Below, piece after piece: positions 27,208 to 35,516 of a stretch of 64,000 nt of DNA. This DNA is from Phytohabitans aurantiacus (GTDB taxonomy: Bacteria > Actinomycetota > Actinomycetes > Mycobacteriales > Micromonosporaceae). The DNA is taken from positions 32,226 through 96,225 of the forward strand of contig NZ_BSDI01000013.1 in NCBI RefSeq assembly GCF_027923225.1, given 5' to 3'. Numbering within the stretch: position 1 is the first letter of the stretch; each line of letters starts with the position of its first letter. Made by a program: the position numbers and the translations under genes. The notes beneath the pieces are model-generated. The model was not told where the DNA came from. It was given only the letters and a program-made list of their open reading frames with translations, and searched no databases.

Positions 27208-28567
27208 GCAGGTACTCGACGAGATCCGTGCACTGCGCACGGCCGACCGCCCCACCCATGGCGGCCGCCTCTTCGCGTACGTCTACGACCCCGCCGTACC
27301 AGGGCTCGACGAGCTGGCGATGTCCGCGTACTCGCTGGCCGCACACGTCAACGGCCTGGACCCCACCGCGTTCCCGTCCCTGCTGGTCATGGAGAACGCC
27401 CTGGTCGGCGCGGCGGCGCAGGTGCTCGGCGGGCCGCCCGGCGTGGTGGGCAGCGTGACCAGCGGCGGCACCGAGTCGCTGCTGCTGGCGGTTAAGACGG
27501 CACGGGACGCGCGACCCGATGTCGACCGGCCGCGGATGGTGGCCCCGGTGACCGCGCACGCCGCGTTCGCGAAGGCGGCGCACTACCTGGGCGTGGCGCT
27601 CGACCTGATACCGGTGGACCCGGATTCCTTGCGGCCGCTGGCGACGGACGTGGCCGCCGCCATCGGACCCGACACCGTGCTCGTGGCCTGCTCCGCGCCG
27701 TCGTACGCCCACGGCGTGGTCGACCCGGTGGCCGAGATCGCGGAGGTGGCCGCCGCCGCGGGCGTGCGCTGCCACGTCGACGCCTGCTTCGGCGGCTGGA
27801 CGCTGCCCTACCTGCGCCGCCTCGGCGTCGATGTGCCGCCGTTCGACTTCGCGGTGCCCGGTGTCACGTCGATCTCGGTGGACCTGCACAAGTACGCGTA
27901 CTGCCCCAAGGGCGTGTCGGTCCTGCTGCACCGCGACGAGGAGCTGCGCCGGCCGCAGTACTTCGGGTACGCCGGCTGGCCCGGGTACACGATGGTCAAC
28001 CCCGTGATCTCGTCGACCCGGTCCGGTGGCCCGATCGCGGCGGCGTACGCCGTGCTCCGCCATATCGGCGACAGCGGCTACCTCGCGCTCGCTGGCCGTA
28101 CCCGGGAAGCCGTCCGCGGCCTGGCGGCGGCGGTCTCCGATGTGGACGGATTGCGGTTGCTCGCGCCGGCGGAAACGACGGTCGTGTGCTTCACCTCGGA
28201 CGGCGACCCGGACCTGTTCGTACTCGCCGACGAACTCGCCGCGCGGGGCTGGCACACCCAGCCGCAGTTTGCGTTCGGTGACCTGCCGGCGAGCATCCAC
28301 CTCACCGTGGCCGCCGCGGTGGCGCCGCAGGTGGCGGCGTTCGCCACCGACCTGGCCGTGGCGGTGGACGCGGCGAGGGCGGCCGGCCCGGTGGTCCTGC
28401 CACCGGTGGATCCGTCCGCCCCGCTTCCGGAACTGCTGGCCGCCCTGGGCCTTTCCGGGGGCCTCCCGGAGCGCATGGCGACGGTGAACACGCTGCTCAA
28501 CGCCGCGCCGCCCGCGCTCCGGGAGCGACTACTGATCGACTTCCTCAGCCACCTCCAGCGGCCCTAG
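27176..28567 (+). CDS. PLP-dependent group II decarboxylase / sphingosine-1-phosphate-lyase-like enzyme
   Basis: A 463-aa fold-type I PLP enzyme. SGGTESLLLAV binds the phosphate, DACFGGW holds the cofactor ring Asp, and SVDLHKYAYCPKG carries the Schiff-base Lys (K239 from ATG 27176). The order HVDA/HKY and the GPIAAAYAV segment fit S1P-lyase-like and glutamate/aspartate decarboxylase relatives; the exact reaction cannot be settled. ATG 27176 and GTG 27167 are both possible, and both lie inside the transporter gene (32- or 41-nt overlap). Co-expression suggests the transported solute may be its substrate. Confidence 0.88.
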   Translation: MSLPKDGLPAEQVLDEIRALRTADRPTHGGRLFAYVYDPAVPGLDELAMSAYSLAAHVNGLDPTAFPSLLVMENALVGAAAQVLGGPPGVVGSVTSGGTESLLLAVKTARDARPDVDRPRMVAPVTAHAAFAKAAHYLGVALDLIPVDPDSLRPLATDVAAAIGPDTVLVACSAPSYAHGVVDPVAEIAEVAAAAGVRCHVDACFGGWTLPYLRRLGVDVPPFDFAVPGVTSISVDLHKYAYCPKGVSVLLHRDEELRRPQYFGYAGWPGYTMVNPVISSTRSGGPIAAAYAVLRHIGDSGYLALAGRTREAVRGLAAAVSDVDGLRLLAPAETTVVCFTSDGDPDLFVLADELAARGWHTQPQFAFGDLPASIHLTVAAAVAPQVAAFATDLAVAVDAARAAGPVVLPPVDPSAPLPELLAALGLSGGLPERMATVNTLLNAAPPALRERLLIDFLSHLQRP

Positions 28568-29751
28568 AAGGTCACCTTGAAGGCGTCCCCATTGTCGGAC
28601 TCCTTGAGGTCCCCCGACGGATCGCGGTTGATGTTCAGCCGCATGACCCTGGCCGTTCCGGAGGCAGTGGCCGTCGTGCCGGTTTTCTTCATGCCGAGGG
28701 TCAGCGTCTTCGTCTCGCCCGCCCGCATCGGGCCGACCAGGCACTCCAGCGTGATCGGCGGGTGTTCCTTGTTGAGGTTCGACTCCTTGCACGCGGACCA
28801 GCCGGCGCCGTCGAGGTCCACGTCGCTGTCGCCCATTTCGAGCCATAGGAAGACGTTCTCGGCATCCACCGGTCCGGCGTTACGCACCGTGACTTTGATG
28901 CTGGCCTTGCCGTCGGCGCCGAAGACCACGTCGGTCGCCGTCACCCGGAGGTCCGTCAGCGGCTTGTCGGGAAACACGGTGGGGCCGCCGCTCTGCCGGA
29001 ACTTGTCACCGTTCCAGGTGTAGGTGCGCCATTGCTTCCGCGCGGCGCTTGCCGGCGTGTCGCAGCAGGGCTGGATGTCACCGACCTGGACCTGTATCGA
29101 GCCGGGCGTGTCGATCTTGAGGGTGATGATCCAATCGAAGCCGATGCCGGTGCGGACGACCTGGCCGAACGTGTGAATCTTGCCGGCGGCGTCCCGATCG
29201 AACACGACCACCTGCTGCATGGCCGCCTCGCCCGGCCGGCAGCCGAGGATCGCGATCGTCTCCTGCGTGCCGTCGCCGTCGGCGTCGCCGTAGGTCAGGC
29301 TCATGAGGCCCGGCCTGCCGGTCTTCGCCTCGGCGTCCAGCCGGACGTCCTTGGTGACGCAGCCCGACGGCGCGTCGCTCTGCCACGCTGGCAGGGTCAG
29401 CTTCGCCTTGAGCAGGTCGGCCTTCGTGATCCGGCCGTCGGGCCCGGCCGGCGTCGTGGCGCTCGCGCTCGGCGACGGGCTGGCCGACGGCGAGGGGGAC
29501 GCCGAGATCGTGGGCTCCGAAGTGGTGCCTGGTGCTGGAGGTGCCGGCCCTCGGCTGAGCGCCGCGAAACCCGCAGCCGGGCCGGCGATGAGTGCGATCG
29601 CGAGGGCGGTGCCGGCCGTGACCGCGACCCTGCGGCGCCGCCGCACCGTCATGCGTACCGCATCCGTGCCGGCGGGCGTCACGTCCGCGATCAGCTCGTT
29701 GCGGTAGGCGGCGAAGTGGCTGTTCAGGAAGGTGTCGTCGTCGTTAGGCAC
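28564..29751 (-). CDS. Sigma-factor-linked single-pass membrane protein, pair 1 (anti-sigma-like)
   Basis: A 395-aa protein from GTG 29751. A short cytoplasmic N-terminus (about 1-45) precedes a membrane helix (about 46-68), a Ser/Pro/Ala/Thr linker and an extracellular part. That part contains YGDADGDGTQETIAIL (a calcium-loop or FG-GAP-like motif) and a C-terminal Ig/CARDB-like segment (KVTVRNAGPVDAENVF). Its start codon lies within the upstream sigma factor gene (8-nt overlap), as expected for a cognate partner. It shares topology with the 35517 gene but no clear ZAS zinc motif is visible, so the anti-sigma role is inferred. Confidence 0.8.
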   Translation of the reverse strand: MPNDDDTFLNSHFAAYRNELIADVTPAGTDAVRMTVRRRRRVAVTAGTALAIALIAGPAAGFAALSRGPAPPAPGTTSEPTISASPSPSASPSPSASATTPAGPDGRITKADLLKAKLTLPAWQSDAPSGCVTKDVRLDAEAKTGRPGLMSLTYGDADGDGTQETIAILGCRPGEAAMQQVVVFDRDAAGKIHTFGQVVRTGIGFDWIITLKIDTPGSIQVQVGDIQPCCDTPASAARKQWRTYTWNGDKFRQSGGPTVFPDKPLTDLRVTATDVVFGADGKASIKVTVRNAGPVDAENVFLWLEMGDSDVDLDGAGWSACKESNLNKEHPPITLECLVGPMRAGETKTLTLGMKKTGTTATASGTARVMRLNINRDPSGDLKESDNGDAFKVTF

Positions 29752-30295
29752 GGCGGTTCTCCTCGGTGCGCTCGGACAGGTGGACGGCCAGGGCGGTACG
29801 GCCCCGGTGAAGCCAGGACTTGACGGTTCCCTCGGGGATGCCTTCCTGGCGGGAGATCTCCGAGATGGGCATGTCGGCCAGGTGGTACAGGACGACGACG
29901 CGGCGCTGATTGGGAGGCAGGAGCGCCAGGGCCGCCTCGAGGGCGACGCGATCCGGACTAGGGCCCGGCACATGCTCCTCGCGCTGTTTGCGCAGGAAGC
30001 GCTGAGCGGTACGCACGCGGCGCCACCGGCTCGTGGCCAGATTCCAGGCGACCTTGCGGACCCAGGCCACGGGGTCCTCGTACCGGACGATCTTCTGCCA
30101 CCGCGTGAACGCGCGGCAGAACGCCTCCTGTACCAGGTCCTGGGCGTGCCCCAGGTCACCCGTGTACGCGCACAGCTGGGTGGTCATCGCCCGGTAGTGC
30201 GCCTGGTAGAAGGCGTCGAAGTCGACCTCGGTCGACTTCCGGCCGGCGCCTGGCGGTGGTGGCTCGTCGAGGCGCGGCGGTGTGGACAAGTGCAC
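29744..30295 (-). CDS. SigE-family ECF RNA polymerase sigma factor, pair 1
   Basis: A 183-aa sigma factor. Region 2 (YQAHYRAMTTQLCAYTGDLGHAQDLVQEAF...RW) and region 4 (LPPNQRRVVVLYHLADMPISEI...EGTVKSWLHRGR) are complete. The SigE subfamily is typical of actinobacteria. GTG 30295 has a strong GGGGAGGG site, so it is preferred over the frame start at 30325. The downstream membrane protein gene overlaps by 8 nt. A close paralogue with the same arrangement is at 36232. Confidence 0.92.
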   Translation of the reverse strand: MHLSTPPRLDEPPPPGAGRKSTEVDFDAFYQAHYRAMTTQLCAYTGDLGHAQDLVQEAFCRAFTRWQKIVRYEDPVAWVRKVAWNLATSRWRRVRTAQRFLRKQREEHVPGPSPDRVALEAALALLPPNQRRVVVLYHLADMPISEISRQEGIPEGTVKSWLHRGRTALAVHLSERTEENRRA

Positions 30296-30396
30296 GATCC
30301 CTCCCCTGTAGCTCCCGATCACCATCGGGAAGCGCCGGTAACACGTGCGGTCCCCGGGAACGGTTGCGGCGAGTTGCGTTGTGATTGACTTGTGTC

Positions 30397-31161
30397 GTGC
30401 AGTTGCCAGGAGTGCTTGGTGAACCGATCCGGTTCGTCCTGAACTGGGGCCGGCGGTACTCGCTGTGGGTCTTCAACTTTGGCTTGGCGTGCTGCGCGAT
30501 CGAGTTCATCGCGACGAGCATGGGGCGCCACGACTTCATCCGGCTGGGCGTGATCCCGTTCGCGCACGGCCCTCGGCAGGCCGATCTGATGGTCGTGTCG
30601 GGCACCGTCACCGACAAGATGGCACCCGCGATCAAGCGGCTCTATGACCAGATGCCCGAGCCGAAGTACGTCATCTCGTTCGGCGCCTGCTCGAACTGCG
30701 GCGGCCCCTACTGGGACTCGTACTCGGTCACCAAGGGCGTCGACCAGATCATCCCGGTCGACGTGTACGTCCCCGGCTGCCCGCCTCGGCCAGAGGCGCT
30801 GTTGCACGGCATCCTGCGCCTACAGGAGAAGATCGCCGGCGAGCAGGCCGGCATCGGTGGGGTGTCCCGCCCCGATCCGCTCGCGGTGACGAAGGGCCAC
30901 GACGCCGAGGCCCTGACCGCGCCCCTGGTGACCGGTCCGGAGCAGCCGCACAAGCGCGTCGTCTTCCCCGACAACATCGACTGGCACCGCACCGTCCCGC
31001 CGCCGCTGCCGCCTCCGGTCGGGCCCGACGGCCGGCTGCCCGTAACGGAGATCACCGGCGACCGGCAGGGCGCCGGCGCACCGTTCGGCGACGACCGCGA
31101 CCTGCCGCTGCCCTCGACCGACCTGGACTACCAGCACCCCCACCCCGAAGACCGCGACTGA
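30397..31161 (+). CDS. nuoB: NADH-quinone oxidoreductase subunit B with C-terminal extension
   Basis: A 254-aa subunit that binds cluster N2, the last iron-sulfur cluster before quinone. The four ligands are present: C32-C33 (LACCAIEF), C98 (GACSNCGG) and C128 (VPGCPPRP). Residues 1-150 match standard NuoB; about 100 extra residues, Pro/Asp/His-rich, follow. GTG 30397 is chosen (VQLPGVLGEPIRF), though TTG 30385 is in frame. Unusually it stands alone: the other nuo genes start at 39811, and no nuoA or nuoD flanks it. It is divergent from the sigma factor gene (about 100-bp spacer). Confidence 0.93.
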   Translation: MQLPGVLGEPIRFVLNWGRRYSLWVFNFGLACCAIEFIATSMGRHDFIRLGVIPFAHGPRQADLMVVSGTVTDKMAPAIKRLYDQMPEPKYVISFGACSNCGGPYWDSYSVTKGVDQIIPVDVYVPGCPPRPEALLHGILRLQEKIAGEQAGIGGVSRPDPLAVTKGHDAEALTAPLVTGPEQPHKRVVFPDNIDWHRTVPPPLPPPVGPDGRLPVTEITGDRQGAGAPFGDDRDLPLPSTDLDYQHPHPEDRD

Positions 31162-31192
31162 CCGATCCGTTCGGACGGGCCCGGGGCTGGTC

Positions 31193-32524
31193 ATGGCCGG
31201 CTACCGTCCGAATATGGGTGACGACGAGCGGCCCGAGATGATCACCGAGGTGCTGCTGCGCGAGTTCGGTGCGCTGATGGCGATCGACCCGGCCGCGTTC
31301 CGGCGCAAGTTTCGCAAGATGGCGGCCTCCCCCTTCGCGTTCTACCGGGGCAGCGCGGCGCTGTTCTACGCCGACGTGACCGGTGACTTCGCCGACGACC
31401 GGTTCCTCGACGAGTGGACCAGCCGGGTGTGGATCCACGGCGACCTGCACGCGGAGAACTTCGGCACGTACATGAACGCGTCCGGCCAACTCGTCTTCAA
31501 CGTCAACGACTTCGACGAGGCGTACGTCGGGCCGTTCGTGTGGGACCTCAAGCGGTTCTGCGCGAGCGTGGCGCTCATCGGGTACGCCAAGGCGCTCTCC
31601 GACGCGGTGATCACCGACCTGGTGACCCGCTTCGCCGGGGCGTACCTGACCGAGCTGCGCGCGATCGCGGCGGGTGGCGACGACGCGATCGGCTCGATCA
31701 CCCTCGACAACGCCGACGGCGTGCTGCGCACCGTGCTCCAGCAGGCTCGGCTGAACGCCCGGGTGGAGTTGCTCGCCACCCAGACCACGATCGACAACTA
31801 CGAGCGGCGCTTCTCGCTGGGCGACGGCGTGTACGAGATCGACGAGTCCACCAGGGAGGTCGTGGTGGCCGCGTTTGAGCAGTACCTGACGACGCTGCCG
31901 GCGGGCAATGAGGCGCACCGGCCGATCGCCTCGCACATCAAGGATGTCGTGCTCCGTAAGGGCGTCGGCATCGGCTCGGCCGGCCTGCCGTCGTACAACC
32001 TGTTGCTGGAGGGGCACACCCAGGCGCTGGAAAACGACGTGATCATCTACGTGAAGCAGGCGCAGGTGCCGGCGGTGGCCCGGCACATCGCCGACGAGAA
32101 GGTGCGCGCCTACTTCCGGCACCAGGGGCACCGCACGGCGGAATCGCAGCGGGCGCTCCAGGCCAGCGCCGACCCGTGGCTGGGCTTCACCGAGCTGGGC
32201 GGCGTCGGCCAGCTCGTCGCCGAGGTGTCGCCGTACGCCGCCGACCTGGACTGGGCCGACGTCAACGAGGCCGACGAACTGGCGGGCGTGGTCACGGACC
32301 TCGGCCGGGCGGTCGCCCGGATGCACTCGGTCGCCGACGACGAGTCCAGCCACGACCTGGTCGACTTCTCCACCGAAGAGGCGATCGTCGCGGCCGTCGA
32401 CCGCGACCCCGACGGGTTCGTGCCACACCTGGTCGAGTTCGCCCACGCATACGGCGCCCAAGCCCGCCGCGACCACCAGATCTTCGTCGACCTCTTCCGC
32501 AACAGCCTCCTCCCCGGCCTCTAG
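31193..32524 (+). CDS. DUF2252 protein (kinase-like fold)
   Basis: A 443-aa cytosolic protein of the DUF2252 family. It shows WIHGDLHAENFG (about 81-92) and FNVNDFDEAYVGP (about 102-114), which resemble the catalytic HGDxxxxN and metal-binding DFD motifs of aminoglycoside/choline kinase folds. A phosphotransferase is therefore plausible, but no substrate is known. ATG 31193 and ATG 31214 are both possible. It follows nuoB on the same strand with a 31-nt gap. Repeats C1 and B1 lie immediately downstream. Confidence 0.88.
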   Translation: MAGYRPNMGDDERPEMITEVLLREFGALMAIDPAAFRRKFRKMAASPFAFYRGSAALFYADVTGDFADDRFLDEWTSRVWIHGDLHAENFGTYMNASGQLVFNVNDFDEAYVGPFVWDLKRFCASVALIGYAKALSDAVITDLVTRFAGAYLTELRAIAAGGDDAIGSITLDNADGVLRTVLQQARLNARVELLATQTTIDNYERRFSLGDGVYEIDESTREVVVAAFEQYLTTLPAGNEAHRPIASHIKDVVLRKGVGIGSAGLPSYNLLLEGHTQALENDVIIYVKQAQVPAVARHIADEKVRAYFRHQGHRTAESQRALQASADPWLGFTELGGVGQLVAEVSPYAADLDWADVNEADELAGVVTDLGRAVARMHSVADDESSHDLVDFSTEEAIVAAVDRDPDGFVPHLVEFAHAYGAQARRDHQIFVDLFRNSLLPGL

Positions 32525-32528
32525 TTTT

Positions 32529-32588
32529 GAGCTGCCGCGACGCCCGTCGCGCTCCATACCGTCGCTCCCGCGGCCGCACCCTCCGCGT
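32529..32588. repeat. Family C 60-nt repeat, copy C1
   Basis: Begins GAGCTGCCGCGACGCCCGTC and ends CCGCGT. It matches copy C2 (58404-58463) at 50 of 60 positions by eye, in the same orientation. It follows the DUF2252 stop directly and contains the short palindrome GCGACGCCCGTCGC. Confidence 0.7.
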
Positions 32589-32651
32589 CCCCACGACCCA
32601 CCCCGCCTCGGCGGGGGTTGACCGTGACTCGCGCAGGGCGAGGCTGCGGGC

Positions 32652-32727
32652 GATCAAGGGCAATCGCCGGGATCAAGGGCGAACGCACGCGGAAAAGCGA
32701 TCGAACCACGTGCATTTGCCCTTGATC
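32652..32727 (+). repeat. Family B 76-nt composite palindrome, copy B1
   Basis: Outer half-site GATCAAGGGC at 32652, inner left arm 32671-32692, 13-nt loop with GATC, and right arm 32706-32727 ending CCCTTGATC. The offset between the two left half-sites is 19 nt and total length is 76 nt, identical to the other three copies. It is non-coding, between convergent DUF2252 and TetR genes. Confidence 0.9.
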
Positions 32728-32757
32728 GGCGGAAAGAGGGGGCGGTGGGCGGCGGGG

Positions 32758-33420
32758 CTAGGCGGAGGCGATTAGGTCGTTGATTTCGGCTTCGTAGAGG
32801 AGGGCGGGGTCGAAGCCCATTGTCTGGAAGTGGCCTTCGACCTCCAGGCTCAGTACGCCGTGCATGCGGGTCCAGCCGGTCACGCCCAGCCGTAGCGTCG
32901 CACCCGCCCAGCCGGTGTTGCCGTCGCGGTCGGCGAGGCTGGTGGCCAGTTGCCGTTCCAGCTCCGGGTGGCGGGCGGCGGAAGCCAGCTCGGCCAGCGG
33001 CTCCAGGAACGCGCTCAGCGTGCGGGTCGCCGCCTGGATCGTGTGCGCCGGTGCGGCGTATCCGGGCACTGGTGTGCCGAACAGCAGCAGGTACCGGTGT
33101 GGCTGGGCGAGCGCCCACTCGCGGTACGCCCGGGCGAGCGCGCGGATGCGGTCCGCTGGCGGCTGGCCCTCCACCGCCGCTCCCGCTGTCAGGACCGCGT
33201 CGGCCAGATCGTGGTATCCGTCGCTGATCAGCTCGGTGAGCAGTTCGTCCCGCCCCGCGAAGTACCGGTAGAGAGCCGGCCCGGTCATCCCCAGCTCCTT
33301 GCCGATCGCGTTCAGCGACAGCGACTGCGGCCCGGCGGCGGCGATCTGCCGTAGGGCGGCCGCCTTCGCCTCCTCGCGTGTCTGAGCGCGGATTCTCTCC
33401 CGGCGTGTTGCGTTCTCCAC
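32758..33420 (-). CDS. TetR/AcrR family regulator of the adjacent oxidoreductase
   Basis: A 220-aa TetR regulator from GTG 33420. The helix-turn-helix is LSLNAIGKELGMTGPALYRYFAGRDEL (about 38-64); the C-terminal domain resembles TetR_C proteins of the WHG type. It is transcribed divergently from a quinone-oxidoreductase gene. Three TCTAAC/GTTAGA half-sites at 33430-33454 lie in the 54-bp spacer, so it very likely represses both genes and is relieved by a small electrophile or quinone-like ligand (inferred). Confidence 0.92.
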   Translation of the reverse strand: MENATRRERIRAQTREEAKAAALRQIAAAGPQSLSLNAIGKELGMTGPALYRYFAGRDELLTELISDGYHDLADAVLTAGAAVEGQPPADRIRALARAYREWALAQPHRYLLLFGTPVPGYAAPAHTIQAATRTLSAFLEPLAELASAARHPELERQLATSLADRDGNTGWAGATLRLGVTGWTRMHGVLSLEVEGHFQTMGFDPALLYEAEINDLIASA

Positions 33421-33429
33421 GGATGAGAG

Positions 33430-33454
33430 TCTAACCTGAGTTAGAGCTTCTAAC
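33430..33454. promoter_or_regulatory. TetR operator with three alternating half-sites
   Basis: TCTAAC (33430-33435), CTGA, GTTAGA (33440-33445), GCT, TCTAAC (33449-33454): two overlapping palindromes sharing the middle half-site, with 4- and 3-nt spacers. It sits between the divergent TetR and oxidoreductase genes, the usual place for a TetR operator. Confidence 0.75.
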
Positions 33455-33474
33455 GTATGTGAGGAGATATAACG

Positions 33475-34467
33475 ATGGAGACGGCGCAGGTGGTCATGCC
33501 ACACGCGGGCGGGCCCGAGGTCCTGGAGCTTCAGCGGCGCGAGCTGGCCGAGCCCGGGCCGGGCGAGGTGCGGCTGCGCGTCGAGGCGACCGGAGTGGCG
33601 TTCGCCGAGGTGCAGATGCTTCGCGGGCGGTACTACGCGCAGCCGAAGTTCCCGTTCGTGCCCGGATACGACCTGGTCGGCCGGGTCGAGGCGGTTGGAT
33701 CAGGCGTCGCACTGCCGGTCGGCGCGCGGGTGGCCACGATGACGCGCACGGGTGCCTGGGCTGAGCGGATCGTGCTGAAGGCGACCCACCTCGTGCCAGT
33801 ACCGGATGAGTTGGACGCCGGCGAGGTCGTCGCGCTCATCACCAACGGTGTCACGGCGTACCAGATGACGCACCGCGTCGCGAAAGTGCGTCCCGGTCAA
33901 ACCGTGCTTGTCCACGGCGCCGCGGGAGGTGTCGGCACGCTGCTGGTCCGGCTCGCGCAGCGGGCCGGCGCCAAGGTCATCGGCACCGCCTCGCCCGGCA
34001 AGCACGACACGCTGCGCGCGATGGGCGTGATCCCTCTCGACTACCGCGAGCCGGGCCTGGCTGACCGGGTCCGCGAGCTCGCGCCCGACGGGGTAGCGGC
34101 GGTCTTCGACCATGCCGCCGGCCCCGGCCTGCGCGAGTCGCACCGGGCGCTCGGCCGCGGCGGGATTCTGATCGTGTACGGCAGCGCCGCGACCGTCGAC
34201 GACAATGGCTGGCGCCTCGCGCCGTTCGCGTCCGCGATGGGCAAGATGCTGTGGTGGGCGCTCAAGCCGGACGGCCGGCGGGGCCGCTTCTACTCGATCA
34301 ACCACGAGCGGCACTTCGACGAGGACCTGGCCACGGTCATCGATCTGCTGCGCACCGGTGAGCTGCGGCCCGACGTGGCTGTCCGCATGCCGCTCGCCGA
34401 GGCTCCGAAGGCGCTGCGCATGCTCACGGACCGTGCCGTCGTCGGCAAGATCGTGCTAGAGCCCTAG
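33475..34467 (+). CDS. Zeta-crystallin-type NADPH:quinone oxidoreductase (MDR family)
   Basis: A 330-aa medium-chain reductase. The N-terminal GroES-like domain (EPGPGEVRLRVEATGVAFAEVQM) lacks the catalytic zinc ligands, and the NADPH loop is VHGAAGGVGTLLVRLAQ (about 143-159), both typical of quinone oxidoreductases. Substrates are probably quinones or reactive enones. ATG 33475 has a GAGGAG site. Its promoter region contains the TetR operator. The end overlaps the convergent dehydrogenase gene by 12 nt. Confidence 0.92.
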   Translation: METAQVVMPHAGGPEVLELQRRELAEPGPGEVRLRVEATGVAFAEVQMLRGRYYAQPKFPFVPGYDLVGRVEAVGSGVALPVGARVATMTRTGAWAERIVLKATHLVPVPDELDAGEVVALITNGVTAYQMTHRVAKVRPGQTVLVHGAAGGVGTLLVRLAQRAGAKVIGTASPGKHDTLRAMGVIPLDYREPGLADRVRELAPDGVAAVFDHAAGPGLRESHRALGRGGILIVYGSAATVDDNGWRLAPFASAMGKMLWWALKPDGRRGRFYSINHERHFDEDLATVIDLLRTGELRPDVAVRMPLAEAPKALRMLTDRAVVGKIVLEP

Positions 34468-35496
34468 CACCACCTTGATGTCGTTGTCGTCGCGGGCGTA
34501 GGCGTCGGCGTACTGGTCGAGGGAGACTCGGCGGCTGATCAGCTTTTCGAGCCACCGCAGGTCGGCCCGGCCCAGCGCGACCGCCGCCGCCGTCCAGTGT
34601 CGACGGTTGGCGTTGACCGAGCCGAAGACGACGTTGTTCTCCAGCACCACGGCCCGGTTGAGGGCTCCCACGTCGACGCCGACCTGCTTGCCGGCCGACG
34701 ACACGCCGGTCAGGCACACGATCCCGGTGGGGCCGACCTTGTCGATGACCTGCACGACCACCGGGGGAGCGCCGGTGCACTCCACGACGATGTCGGGCTC
34801 AAGGTCGAGGTCGGCCACCTGTCCGGTGTGGTAGGTCGCGCCCAGCGCGGTGACGAGCGCCGGTTTCGGCCCGTCGACAGCCCGATCCAGCACGTGTACT
34901 TCCAACCCGCGCTGCGCACCCAGCAGCGCGGCGAGCAGGCCGATCGGGCCCGCGCCGGTGACCAGTACCGTCTCCGGCTCCCAGCGGGCCCGGACGCCGA
35001 CCCGCTCGATGTGCTCCCACGCCTTGGCCACGACACTGGTCGGCTCCAGCAGCGTGCCGACGGACTCCAGGGCGGGATCGAGCCGCACCGCGAAGTCGGG
35101 CTCGACCCGCCAGCGTTCGCGGGCGAAGCCGTGGCGCGCCTTGATGCCATGCTCGGTGTACAGGCCGTTGCGGCACATGTCCCACTCGCCGACCGCACAG
35201 TTCAGGCAGGGCACCGGGTCGGGGAGCCGCACGATGCCGGCCACGAGATCGCCCGGTTGGAGGGTGCCGGTCGGGTCTTCGATGACCCGGCCGAGCGACT
35301 CGTGGCCGATGATCAGCTGGCCGGTACCCGGTGGCGCCTCGCCGTATTCGCCAGCGATGATCTCGCGGTCGGTGCCGCAGACGCCGACGGCGATCGCGTG
35401 CACGAGCACCGCGCCCTCGGACTCGGGCGGCTCTGGAGCGTCGTCGACGAGGCGCAGCGAGTTCGGCTGTCCCGGGGTGATCGTGACTGCTCGCAC
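34456..35496 (-). CDS. Glucose 1-dehydrogenase-like zinc MDR enzyme
   Basis: A 346-aa alcohol-dehydrogenase-superfamily protein. Catalytic zinc ligands are in VCGTDRE and GHESLGRV; the partial structural motif CLNCAVGEWDMC matches archaeal/bacterial glucose dehydrogenases. The nucleotide loop is VTGAGPIGLLAALLG. The C-terminal part matches Glu_dehyd_C. The expected reaction is NAD(P)-dependent oxidation of glucose or a related aldose. GTG 35496 is used: the open frame runs much further upstream (to 36141) but that sequence is the antisense of the membrane protein gene. Confidence 0.88.
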   Translation of the reverse strand: MRAVTITPGQPNSLRLVDDAPEPPESEGAVLVHAIAVGVCGTDREIIAGEYGEAPPGTGQLIIGHESLGRVIEDPTGTLQPGDLVAGIVRLPDPVPCLNCAVGEWDMCRNGLYTEHGIKARHGFARERWRVEPDFAVRLDPALESVGTLLEPTSVVAKAWEHIERVGVRARWEPETVLVTGAGPIGLLAALLGAQRGLEVHVLDRAVDGPKPALVTALGATYHTGQVADLDLEPDIVVECTGAPPVVVQVIDKVGPTGIVCLTGVSSAGKQVGVDVGALNRAVVLENNVVFGSVNANRRHWTAAAVALGRADLRWLEKLISRRVSLDQYADAYARDDNDIKVVLGL

Positions 35497-35516
35497 CCCG
35501 CCATCATGTCGGATGA

